DNA of 11,265 bases from an uncultured bacterium (lineage in GTDB: Bacteria > Armatimonadota > Zipacnadia > Zipacnadales > Zipacnadaceae): positions 1 through 11,265 of the forward strand of contig CALFVE010000096.1 of NCBI GenBank assembly GCA_937928475.1. Reading direction: 5' to 3'. The notes below the pieces were generated by a model, which saw only the letters and a program-made list of their open reading frames with translations, was not told where the DNA came from and searched no databases. This document shows positions 1-5,811 of this stretch, piece by piece; positions within the stretch are counted from its first letter, which is position 1; every line of letters starts with the position of its first letter. Made by a program: the position numbers and the translations under genes.

Positions 1-76
1 CGCGACGGTGCCCCGATCGGTCTAGGAAGTAGTCCACGGCTACGGGGAAACAGGCCAGGCCGGGCGCACCGTCGCG
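1..76. repeat. 11-bp perfect inverted repeat at the left edge
   Basis: Bases 1-11 (CGCGACGGTGC) are the exact reverse complement of bases 66-76 (GCACCGTCGCG), with 54 bases between. The repeat lies downstream of the minus-strand pseudogene that ends at 165. No T-run follows on either strand, so it is not a canonical terminator. The left arm sits at the window boundary, so the true arm may be longer. No coding sequence is convincing between 1 and 164. Confidence 0.5.
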
Positions 77-164
77 CGCCGCTCTGTATAGGCAGACGTG
101 ATTGCCCTGCGGCCGACTGGCCCTGCCGCCCTCGCCTGTCCCCGCGCTGGCTCAAGCGGGCGGG

Positions 165-569
165 CTAGCGTAGGGAGCCGCCGCTGGTCGCCGCTGCTCC
201 CAAGATCAGCGCAGCGATGGCTCCCCACAGCACGATCACCAGCACGATTGAGGCAACAAAGATGATCAGGCCCCAGATGGCCCAGACGCGCTGGGTGGCC
301 TTAAACTGCTCGATGCTCTCCCAGCGCCGGTTCTGCCAGGCCCATTCGTTGCCCTTGATCCCCTGGACGATGCTGCCAATGATCCCCAGGAAGAAACACA
401 GGACAAAGCCCAGCCACGCGCTGTGGGCGATGGGCCAGAGCCAGCCCAGGAAGAAACCACCTCAGTTCCAGCCTTGGAGTTCAGCCGGCAAGACGGCGCC
501 CGGCTGCCCGCTGGTGTTGACAATCCCTCCGCCCGGGGGCGGGGGAACGCCCATACCTTGTTGCGCCAT
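165..569 (-). pseudogene. Trp-rich small membrane protein, interrupted by in-frame TGA
   Basis: This is a 135-codon frame from ATG at 569 to TAG at 167-165, interrupted only by a TGA at 464-462 (codon 36). The product is paralogous to the intact neighbour at 666-1085. Both have a Pro/Gly-rich N-terminus, a Trp-rich hydrophobic segment, the signature KGNEWAWQNRR followed by ES(V/I)EQF, and a C-terminal hydrophobic helix. The TGA follows GWN and precedes GGFF. The neighbour has FNWGAF there, so TGA replaces a conserved Trp codon (TGG to TGA). The start site is intact, with AGGAGG 7 bases before ATG. A 28-bp stretch (331-358) is identical to 829-856 in the paralog. No good restart codon lies after the TGA. 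Readthrough or a sequencing error would restore a 134-residue protein. The biochemical function is unknown. The homology is secure; the cause of the stop is not. Confidence 0.8.
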
Positions 570-604
570 GCGAAGCCCTCCTTGTGATGTTTTGGGTAGT
601 GCTA

Positions 605-645
605 CCCTCGCGGACGTGGCTTTCCCCCGGGGAGCGCCGCGAGGG
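605..645 (-). other. stem-loop between the two membrane-protein paralogs
   Basis: CCCTCGCGG (605-613) and CCGCGAGGG (637-645) form a perfect 9-bp inverted repeat with a 23-base loop that itself contains CCCCCGGGG. A second small inverted repeat, GGGTAG/CTACCC (594-607), partly overlaps it. Together they fill most of the 96-base gap between the upstream gene's stop (666) and the downstream start (569). There is no T-run, so a processing hairpin, attenuator or mRNA stabiliser is as likely as a terminator. Confidence 0.45.
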
Positions 646-665
646 GTGCCAAGTGACGCTTGCGG

Positions 666-1085
666 TTAGTACAGGCTGCTCTCGGCCAGCACAGCCCAGA
701 TCACCAGCCCCATGGCCGCTCCTAAGATGAGCAGGGTCAGGACAATGCTCACCCCCACCACGATCCAGCCCCACAAGGCCCAGGCGGCCTGCGTCGCCCG
801 GAACTGCTCGACACTCTCAAAGCGGCGATTCTGCCAGGCCCATTCGTTGCCCTTGAGACCCAAGATGATGTTCATGACCGGCCAGGGAGCGACCAGGGCC
901 AGCAAGGCGATCCACACGTTATGGGCAATTCCCCAGATCCAGGTCCACCAGAAGGCGCCCCAGTTGAAGCCGCTTGCGATCTCCGGCGGAACGAAGCCAC
1001 AGGCCGGACTGAAGGGCGCCTGGGAGATCGCGGGAGCCGACGGATGGGCGGGAGGCGGAGGAGGGGGTGGCGGCAGTTGGGACAT
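666..1085 (-). CDS. Pro-rich, Trp-rich small membrane protein of unknown function
   Basis: A 139-residue protein starting at ATG 1085. This start is preferred to the Met 11 codons upstream because GAGGAG lies 9 bases before it and it is followed at once by the low-complexity N-terminus. Residues 5-12 are eight consecutive prolines, then a flexible Pro/Ala region to about 35. Residues 39-77 are a Trp-rich hydrophobic stretch (FNWGAFWWTWIWGIAHNVW and onward) that probably spans or dips into the membrane. Residues 76-95 carry the conserved polar motif LKGNEWAWQNRRFESVEQF. Residues 102-134 form a final transmembrane helix. I recognise this as a recurring family of small bacterial membrane proteins but know no established biochemical role. 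It has its own strong promoter (1152-1180) and a damaged paralog immediately downstream (165-569), so the two were probably cotranscribed. It ends with TAA. Confidence 0.85.
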   Translation of the reverse strand: MSQLPPPPPPPPAHPSAPAISQAPFSPACGFVPPEIASGFNWGAFWWTWIWGIAHNVWIALLALVAPWPVMNIILGLKGNEWAWQNRRFESVEQFRATQAAWALWGWIVVGVSIVLTLLILGAAMGLVIWAVLAESSLY

Positions 1086-1126
1086 CTGCGGGTTCTCCTC
1101 GGCATCGCACGAGTCCACTCAGAGCG

Positions 1127-1148
1127 CCAGACGGCAACGACCGTCCGG
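1127..1148 (-). promoter_or_regulatory. 5'-UTR hairpin at the predicted transcript start
   Basis: On the minus strand CCGGACGG, a 6-base loop (TCGTTG) and CCGTCTGG form an 8-bp stem with one G-T wobble. It lies 4-25 bases downstream of the TATAAT box, so the transcript of the membrane-protein gene would begin in or just before this stem. A 5'-terminal hairpin often protects mRNA from decay. A regulatory role is possible but not shown. Confidence 0.4.
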
Positions 1149-1151
1149 AGT

Positions 1152-1180
1152 ATTATAGGCAGGCACCGGTAACGCGTCAA
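1152..1180 (-). promoter_or_regulatory. near-consensus sigma70 promoter
   Basis: Read on the minus strand, TTGACG (1180-1175) is followed by a 17-bp spacer and a perfect TATAAT (1157-1152). Transcription would begin near 1145 and run into the membrane protein gene starting at 1085, leaving a leader of about 60 bases. It is the only promoter in the window that matches consensus in both boxes and spacing. Confidence 0.8.
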
Positions 1181-1238
1181 CTGCACGAGCCGCGCGCGCC
1201 GCGCGCCAGCGCCCAGGCTGAACAACAAAACGCTAAAA

Positions 1239-2393
1239 TTAGTAGTAGTCCCGCACCTCCCGCCAGGCCTCGATGACCGTCGCCACGCTCTCCCAGGTGA
1301 CCCCGGGCCCCAGCGAGTCCACGGGAGACAGGATGAACCCCCCTCCCGGCGCCAGGATCGCTACCGCCTCGTGCACGGCGCGGCGAATCTCTTCCGCGCT
1401 GCCCCGCTCCAGTGTGATCGGCGAGTTCATGCCACCCAGCAGCGCGGTGCGGCGCCCGAGCGTGGCCTTTACCCGTCGCAGGTCGGCGTCGCCCTGGACC
1501 GGGTCCACGAAGAAGTGCAGGTCGTAGCCGACGTCGGTGAGCGCCTCCAGCAGCGGCATGATCCCCGTGCTCATGGCGTAGCCTAAGAGTTTCCCGGCTT
1601 GATAGGTCATCTCCGTGAGTTCGCGCAGGCGAGGGGCGAAATGGCGCTCAAACAGGCGCGGGGACCAGAAGCCGCCGTGTTCATACCAGCCGCGGCGCAA
1701 GATCAGGTCGGCGGGGCTGTCCAGCAGGATCTCCGTCAGTCGCTTGTCATGCTCCTGGATGAGTTCGAGCAAGCGCTCGAAGAGCTCGGGCCGGTCCATA
1801 GCGAGGTAGATGAGGTTCTCCACGCCGCACAGCCAGACGGCGGCGTCGCCGCCCAGAGGGCCCCAGCCGACGATGATCAGCCCCAGGCGCTCCGCCGCCG
1901 CCCGCAGGCTCTCGGCTTTCTCGCGGAAAGCGGCCAAGGCCGCCCGATCGGGCGGTTGCAGGAGGTAGGAAAGGGCTTCGAGGTCGCCCTCACCCTGCAC
2001 CGGGAACCTGCGAGAGCGCGGGACATTGTAGTCGTCCATCAGGCGGGGCTCGTCGCGAGGGTAGGGCCAGGGGCTGGTGCCGTCCTCGGTGAAGTAGACC
2101 TCCTGGCGCAGCGTCCCGGCCGGGGTGTGGTAGTCCTTGATGAGAAGCGGGTAGCGCTCCTCGGGGCAGACCTCTTTCCAGGCGCGCACCTCGACCTCGG
2201 GGTGGAAGGAGGCGAAGATCTCCAGGTCGAGCATATCATCCACGCCCTCGGCCAGGAGGCGCTCCGCGCGCTCCACCTGGTTGCTCCAGGCAAGGCGCGG
2301 CGGGGGGCGGAAGCCGAACAGGCGGAAGTACAAGGGGACATGGTCCGGCTGGCCGCAGGTTATGGCAGTGAGCATGCGCTCTCGCGAGGTCAT
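1239..2393 (-). CDS. uroporphyrinogen decarboxylase (URO-D) superfamily protein
   Basis: A 384-residue protein beginning MTSRERMLTAITCGQPDHVP, the usual N-terminus of URO-D-like proteins (the RERMLxAL...PDRVP pattern). The frame is open 53 codons further upstream, but ATG 2393 is chosen because AAGGAGG sits 8 bases before it and the upstream extension is compositionally unlike protein. The family adopts a TIM barrel and includes true HemE and methylcobamide:CoM methyltransferases of the MtaA/MtbA type. At the position where the methyltransferases carry a zinc-binding His-x-Cys, this protein has YAMSTG (residues 272-277), so the canonical zinc ligands are missing. No other heme genes lie nearby. 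It is best treated as a URO-D-like protein of unknown substrate, possibly one-carbon or demethylation related. It ends with TAA. A possible operator palindrome lies at 2441-2456. It shares the superfamily, but little obvious sequence, with 10006-11103. Confidence 0.85.
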   Translation of the reverse strand: MTSRERMLTAITCGQPDHVPLYFRLFGFRPPPRLAWSNQVERAERLLAEGVDDMLDLEIFASFHPEVEVRAWKEVCPEERYPLLIKDYHTPAGTLRQEVYFTEDGTSPWPYPRDEPRLMDDYNVPRSRRFPVQGEGDLEALSYLLQPPDRAALAAFREKAESLRAAAERLGLIIVGWGPLGGDAAVWLCGVENLIYLAMDRPELFERLLELIQEHDKRLTEILLDSPADLILRRGWYEHGGFWSPRLFERHFAPRLRELTEMTYQAGKLLGYAMSTGIMPLLEALTDVGYDLHFFVDPVQGDADLRRVKATLGRRTALLGGMNSPITLERGSAEEIRRAVHEAVAILAPGGGFILSPVDSLGPGVTWESVATVIEAWREVRDYY

Positions 2394-2440
2394 GGGCAGC
2401 GCCTCCTTGGCGGCGGGCGAGATGCGGCTAGCTGGGAAAG

Positions 2441-2456
2441 CAAACTGGCCGGTTTG
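2441..2456. promoter_or_regulatory. imperfect 16-bp palindrome, candidate operator
   Basis: CAAACTGGCCGGTTTG is a palindrome except for one central pair (T/G). It lies about 48 bases upstream of the URO-D-like start at 2393, in the right place for a repressor site. Its size and symmetry resemble operators of LacI/GalR-type regulators, but no such regulator is in the window. Confidence 0.3.
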
Positions 2457-2585
2457 GCCGCGTCCTACCGACCCGGCTGAGCAGGCTCCGGCGGGGCAGG
2501 GCCTCACCGCCGCGCCCTCTTCCTTCCGGAGAGGGGAGGCTACCGCTGCCACGGCGGTGGGCGCTGGAGGCTCGTCGGCGTGGCG

Positions 2586-2600
2586 CAGGCTTTCAGCCTG
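2586..2600. repeat. short hairpin CAGGCT-TTC-AGCCTG
   Basis: A perfect 6-bp stem with a 3-base loop, followed 28 bases later by a second hairpin (2629-2650). Pairs of this kind occur as dispersed intergenic elements in several environmental phyla. That comparison is from memory and not tested here. Confidence 0.4.
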
Positions 2601-2628
2601 GGTGCCTCACGCTGCGGATTGAGCGGCC

Positions 2629-2650
2629 GGGCAGGCAAGGATGCCTGCCC
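2629..2650. repeat. perfect 9-bp hairpin, possible REP-like element
   Basis: GGGCAGGCA (2629-2637), loop AGGA, and TGCCTGCCC (2642-2650) form a perfect stem, followed by TAC. A hairpin of the same layout lies at 4465-4488 (9-bp stem, 6-base loop, then CTAC). This suggests a dispersed family. The 3' arm overlaps the start of the 37-bp tandem repeats. Confidence 0.5.
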
Positions 2651-2758
2651 TACGCGGCCACCTCCGGCGCGGAACGGGTCCCCGCCCTATGCGGCTACCT
2701 CCCGCGCCGAGCGGGTCCCTGCCCTACGCCGCCACCTCCCACGCCGAAAGGGTCCCCG
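2648..2758. repeat. three 37-bp direct tandem repeats
   Basis: Units are 2648-2684, 2685-2721 and 2722-2758. Each begins CCCTA(C/T)GC and ends GGGTCCC(C/T)G. By hand comparison, pairs of units agree at 30 to 32 of 37 positions, and a degenerate fourth unit may begin at 2759 (CCCTCC). There are no unique spacers, so it is not a CRISPR. The divergence between units points to an older duplication. The array lies between the convergently placed end of the OMPDC-like gene and the URO-D leader. Confidence 0.75.
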
Positions 2759-2795
2759 CCCTCCAGCCGACCGGGCGAGAAGAGAGCCGCGGCCC

Positions 2796-3461
2796 TCACT
2801 CGATCGTCGCCAGAAACTGCTGGGCCAGGCCGGCCACGTCGGCATTGGAGGGAATGCCCCGCCAGGGCGCGCCCGGCGGCACCACGTTGACCACCACCAC
2901 GCTCGCCCCATTGAAAACGGCGCTGGCGGCTCCTTTGAGGTCCACACCCCCGGCGGCGGAGATGGCGACGTCGAACTTGCTGCGGATGCGCTTGACGTGC
3001 TTGTACTCGATGGCCTTGCCGCGAGTGCTCTCCTCGTCGCGCCCGAGATGCAGCACCACTCCCGTGGGGGGACGCCGCAAGCGACGCACTACCCCCAGGG
3101 GGTCGCCGATGCCGATCAGGTCTATGAAGGCGTCCAGGCCGTAGTCGTGACAGGCGGCGATGAACAGGTTGAGCGTCTCGGGCGGGCAGGAGCCCAGCAC
3201 CGTGGCGGCATTCGCGCCCGCGCCGGCGGCCATCACTACCTCCCCTACCGCTCCGTCCGCAGTCTTCAGATCGGCCAGGATGGTGTGCGGCCACAGGCCC
3301 CGCAAGCCACTGACCCCGCGCAGGCCCTCCCGCTTGAGGAAGGGCGTCCCCGCCTCCAGGATTAGCCGCGGGTCCTGCGGGAGCGTGGGCACAATCCGCG
3401 CCGCCGTCGCCAGGTCGTCGTTGAAGGCGAGTTGCAGGTAGCGCAGGCCGGGGTCAATCAT
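2796..3461 (-). CDS. OMP decarboxylase-superfamily enzyme, 3-hexulose-6-phosphate synthase-like
   Basis: A 221-residue TIM-barrel protein with the signature of the OMPDC/HPS/KGPDC group. It has LEAGTPFLK (Glu36), LADLKTADG with the D-x-K-x-x-D motif at Asp64, Lys66 and Asp69, VLHLGRDEE with His138 and Arg141, and the phosphate-binding AAGGVD (169-174). These positions match those of 3-hexulose-6-phosphate synthase and 3-keto-L-gulonate-6-phosphate decarboxylase almost exactly, and the length is typical (about 215). HPS condenses formaldehyde with ribulose 5-phosphate; KGPDC decarboxylates a keto-sugar acid phosphate. The sequence alone does not decide between these or a third substrate. No hexulose-6-phosphate isomerase (PHI) is adjacent. 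The start at 3461 is 6 bases after the stop of the SPFH gene, with AGGGGA just before it, so translation is probably coupled. It ends with TGA. Confidence 0.85.
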   Translation of the reverse strand: MIDPGLRYLQLAFNDDLATAARIVPTLPQDPRLILEAGTPFLKREGLRGVSGLRGLWPHTILADLKTADGAVGEVVMAAGAGANAATVLGSCPPETLNLFIAACHDYGLDAFIDLIGIGDPLGVVRRLRRPPTGVVLHLGRDEESTRGKAIEYKHVKRIRSKFDVAISAAGGVDLKGAASAVFNGASVVVVNVVPPGAPWRGIPSNADVAGLAQQFLATIE

Positions 3462-3467
3462 GGTCCC

Positions 3468-4220
3468 CTACCCCTCGCCAGTCAGCCGCTTGACCGCCTC
3501 GGCGAGTTCCGAGGGCATGAACAGCACGATCTTTTCGGAGGGGTCGGCGGCGATGTCGCGGATGGTCTGGAGCGTTCTCAGGTGCAGGGCGCCCGGCTGC
3601 CGGTTGAGGTTGGCCGCCGCGTTCATTAGGTTCTCGGAGGCGCGCAGTTCGCCGTCGGAGGCGATAATCACGGCGCGGCGCTCGCGCTCCGCCTCGGCCT
3701 GCTTGGCCATGGCCCGCTTCATCTCGGCGGGGAGTTCAATGTCCTGGATCTTGATGGACTCCACCATCACGCCCCAGTCGCCGGTCTCCTGGGCCACGAT
3801 GGTGCTGATGGTGTTGGCGATGGACTCGCGTTCGGAGAGCACGAAGTCCAGTTCGTGGTTGCCGACCACGTCGCGCAGGGCCGCCTGGGTATACTGGCGC
3901 ACCGCGTAGACGTAATCCACAATCTTGATGATTACGTCCTCCGGCTTGATCACGCGGAAGTAGACCACGGTGTTGATGAGCAGCGAGATGTTGTCTTTGG
4001 TGATCACTTCCTGCCGGGGGACGTCGGCGGTCTTGATGCGCATGTCTACGCGGCGGAAGTTCTGGAAGATGGGCCAGACGAAGCGCAGGCCGGGTTCCCT
4101 AACCCCGGAGTAGCGTCCCAGGGTGAAGACCACGCCGCGCTCATACTGGTAGAGCAGCGTGAGTCCTTTCAGGAAGTACAGGGCTACGACGATTACCGCG
4201 ATCCACATGGGGGTGCTCAT
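3468..4220 (-). CDS. stomatin-like SPFH/Band 7 membrane protein (slipin)
   Basis: A 250-residue membrane-anchored scaffold protein. Residues 4-22 form one N-terminal transmembrane segment. It is followed by the stomatin core: YERGVVFTLGRYSGVREPGL, then RRVDMRIKT, the very conserved PRQEVITKDN, and VVYFRV. After the SPFH domain come the usual coiled-coil lead ELPAEMKRAMAKQAEAERER and a short C-terminus. Slipins form oligomers in the membrane and are often encoded beside an NfeD protease; no NfeD is visible here. Instead the next gene is an OMPDC-family enzyme, 6 bases downstream. ATG 4220 is preceded by AGGAGG with 10 bases spacing. The stop is TAG, and the downstream gene is in the same frame two codons later, so readthrough would give a fusion. 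The length and C-terminus look natural for a slipin, so I read the TAG as a true stop. Confidence 0.93.
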   Translation of the reverse strand: MSTPMWIAVIVVALYFLKGLTLLYQYERGVVFTLGRYSGVREPGLRFVWPIFQNFRRVDMRIKTADVPRQEVITKDNISLLINTVVYFRVIKPEDVIIKIVDYVYAVRQYTQAALRDVVGNHELDFVLSERESIANTISTIVAQETGDWGVMVESIKIQDIELPAEMKRAMAKQAEAERERRAVIIASDGELRASENLMNAAANLNRQPGALHLRTLQTIRDIAADPSEKIVLFMPSELAEAVKRLTGEG

Positions 4221-4384
4221 GGCTGATCAGCCTCCTGCCGCCAGCAAAGATGGGGGGCACTGGCGTCTTCGCCGGGGAGGCGAGGGAACCCTTCCGGCGG
4301 GCCGGGGACCTACTCCGCCTTTCGCTGCGCTCCGGGCACCCCTCCCGAAAGGGGAATATATGTCTAGCGGTGGCCCCACTGTGC

Positions 4385-4405
4385 CCCCCGCTTGCGGGGG
4401 AGAGC
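4385..4405. repeat. dispersed 21-bp hairpin repeat, copy 1
   Basis: CCCCCGC, TT, GCGGGGG, then AGAGC. The 21 bases match 9863-9883 with a single difference in the 2-base loop. The hairpin here is extended by GTGC/GCAC at its edges. Two near-identical copies in two spacers 5.5 kb apart indicate a dispersed intergenic element. Confidence 0.65.
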
Positions 4406-4464
4406 ACCCACAGCGATACGACGGGCGTTACGCGCGTCGCATGTAGCGAGCGGCGAGAGGGGCC

Positions 4465-4488
4465 GGGCGGCAGGCCCGGCTGCCGCCC
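4465..4488. repeat. perfect 9-bp hairpin downstream of the acetyltransferase gene
   Basis: GGGCGGCAG (4465-4473), a 6-base loop and CTGCCGCCC (4480-4488) form a perfect stem. It starts 37 bases past the acetyltransferase stop, so it may help end that transcript, although no T-run follows. Its layout resembles the hairpin at 2629-2650, including CCCTAC or CCCCTAC after the stem. Confidence 0.5.
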
Positions 4489-4525
4489 CTACACAGACGC
4501 CAGCCGGCCTAGGCCGCCAGTCAGG

Positions 4526-5620
4526 TCAGACGCGGTCGAGCGCCCAATGGAAGAATTCCAAGGGGAAGAGGTCCGGGGCGAAATCTGCTACTTTCTCAGG
4601 CCCGAAGAGCAGTTTGGTGAGTTGTCGGCTGCTCAGTTCCACCTCCTGCTCACCGCGCCGCAGCCGCCAGCCCACCGGCGTCTCCGTGGCGGCGATCTCC
4701 TCCGCCAGGCCCAGTTTGTCCAGCAGGCTGGGCAGGTTGGCGATCCACATCATGCCGCAATGGTTGTAAGTGCAAGGCAGGCGGCGTTCTTGCAGCAAGG
4801 CGGGGAGACCCCGGTCGAGCACCGGCGTCTCCACCTGCAGGCGGCCCAGGCCCGGGGTGCTGGAGGTCGGCTGCTCGCGGGGATCAAGGCGATGAAAGGC
4901 CTCCCGGATCAGGGCGAGGACGACGGGGGCCTCGCCCGCGTACTCAATCACGCGCCGTCCGTTGGAGGTCAAGAGGTACGCGACGAGCCGCCCGCCGGCC
5001 GCGGCGGTGTAACAGCCCCCCCGCACCGGCGGTCGGTGGAGCAGGGTGGGCAGCAATTCCCGGGGGCGCCGCGCGCCTAGGCCCTGCGCTGCGTAGAGGG
5101 CCAGCATCTCGCCCAGGTCCGGCCAGAGGCCCTCGCCGACTTCGTAGCCCTCCAAGCGCGGGAGCAGTTCGATGTTGCCGCGGTCCAGTTCGAACTCCCA
5201 CTGGCGGCCCGCATTCTCCCAGCCGAAGCGGCGGTACCAATCGTTGAAGCCGGTGCCCAGCCCGCCGATTTCGCAGCCTTGCTCCTGCATCAGCCGCATG
5301 GCATCGCGCACGCAGGCCTCGCCGAAACCGCGGCGGCGGTAGTCGGGATGGCAGGCCACGCTCCACAGGCCCCCCAGGCGCAGGGTCCCGCGCGGGGTCA
5401 CGACCTCGCTCACATAGAGGCCGGTGTGAGCGACGATGCGGCCGTTGACCAGGAGCACGCGCATCTGCTCGCGGTTCTCTTCGCAGGCCAGGTGCGGCGC
5501 CCAGCCGCCCATGCCCGCTCGCTCGGGGGTGAAGACCTGGTTGAGCAGGTCTAGCGTCGGCCCGATCTCGTAGCGCCCGCAGGCGCGAGGGCCCTCGACT
5601 CGCTCGGTGTCGGCAGGCAT
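4526..5620 (-). CDS. GNAT-family N-acetyltransferase, Eis-like
   Basis: A 364-residue protein. ATG 5620 is chosen because GGAGG lies 8 bases before it; the other ATG at 5626 has only 2 bases spacing. The first GNAT domain (about 18-150) contains the acetyl-CoA loop HPDYRRRGFG (91-100) and the late motif WYRRFGWENAG (128-138). The remaining 200 residues have no second complete acetyl-CoA loop. They end in a segment with VELSSRQLTKLLFGPEKV, similar to the sterol-carrier-like C-terminal domain of Eis-type enzymes. That family runs from about 360 to 420 residues and acetylates amines such as aminoglycosides or lysines; the natural substrate here is unknown. It is predicted cytoplasmic. It is transcribed divergently from the DUF1080 gene with a 191-base shared upstream region, and ends with TGA. 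Confidence 0.85.
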   Translation of the reverse strand: MPADTERVEGPRACGRYEIGPTLDLLNQVFTPERAGMGGWAPHLACEENREQMRVLLVNGRIVAHTGLYVSEVVTPRGTLRLGGLWSVACHPDYRRRGFGEACVRDAMRLMQEQGCEIGGLGTGFNDWYRRFGWENAGRQWEFELDRGNIELLPRLEGYEVGEGLWPDLGEMLALYAAQGLGARRPRELLPTLLHRPPVRGGCYTAAAGGRLVAYLLTSNGRRVIEYAGEAPVVLALIREAFHRLDPREQPTSSTPGLGRLQVETPVLDRGLPALLQERRLPCTYNHCGMMWIANLPSLLDKLGLAEEIAATETPVGWRLRRGEQEVELSSRQLTKLLFGPEKVADFAPDLFPLEFFHWALDRV

Positions 5621-5774
5621 GACCATGTCCTCCGAGGGAACGTCGTCCCTAGTCCGGCCTTGGGGATAGCAAGGAAGTATTGCGCCGGTCGGCGGGCAGT
5701 ATCCTTCTGGGCGGTCCTCCGCGCCCAAGGAGTATATTTGCGGCGCACGGCGAATCTTCGCGCCACAGAATCTA

Positions 5775-5789
5775 CCCGCCCTGGGCGGG
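5775..5789. promoter_or_regulatory. 15-bp perfect palindrome in the DUF1080 leader
   Basis: CCCGCCC-T-GGGCGGG lies 22 bases before the DUF1080 start at 5812, just ahead of its GGGAGG ribosome binding site, within the divergent region 5621-5811. It could be an operator or an mRNA hairpin. A plus-strand TATATT at about 5733 is a possible -10 box without a clear -35. Confidence 0.4.
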
Positions 5790-5811
5790 AACCGTATGGG
5801 AGGCAGCAATC

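Larger units (their letters stand above)
2394..2795. other. 402-base non-coding spacer rich in hairpins and repeats
   Basis: No gene is supported here. The spacer holds the ribosome binding site of the URO-D gene, a 16-bp imperfect palindrome (2441-2456), two perfect hairpins (2586-2600 and 2629-2650), and three 37-bp tandem repeats (2648-2758). The plus-strand frame that crosses it is unlikely to be coding because the 37-base period shifts the frame at each unit. No promoter matching consensus for the URO-D gene could be found. Confidence 0.6.
4221..4525. other. 305-base repeat-rich spacer without a gene
   Basis: This lies between the stop of the acetyltransferase gene and the start of the SPFH gene, both on the minus strand. 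It contains the SPFH ribosome binding site, a small hairpin around CCCCTCCCGAAAGGGG (4347-4362), a near-perfect hairpin at 4419-4439 (8 of 9 pairs, loop TTA), two repeat hairpins listed separately, and the palindrome GGCCTAGGCC (4506-4515) 10 bases after the acetyltransferase stop. A TATATT on the minus strand near 4360 could be a weak -10 box for the SPFH gene but has no good -35. Confidence 0.5.

Noticed and set aside
40..228. 62-codon minus-strand frame at the left edge
   Set aside because: It overlaps the end of the membrane-protein pseudogene in another frame, is Arg/Pro/Ala-rich without motifs, and looks like a shadow.
1599..2480. Long plus-strand open frame of 293 codons
   Set aside because: It is the antisense of the URO-D-like gene, has no family motifs, and arises from GC-rich codon bias.
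2648..2758. CRISPR array
   Set aside because: The repeats are directly adjacent, with no spacers, are degenerate, and no cas gene is present.
2580..3365. Plus-strand open frame of 261 codons across the tandem repeats
   Set aside because: It is antisense to the OMPDC-like gene, and its unique part is translated repeat; the 37-base period changes the reading frame at each unit.
4526..5809. Longer start for the acetyltransferase, 63 codons upstream
   Set aside because: The extension is in the divergent promoter region, is unlike GNAT N-termini, and lacks a ribosome binding site; GGAGG is well placed for ATG 5620.
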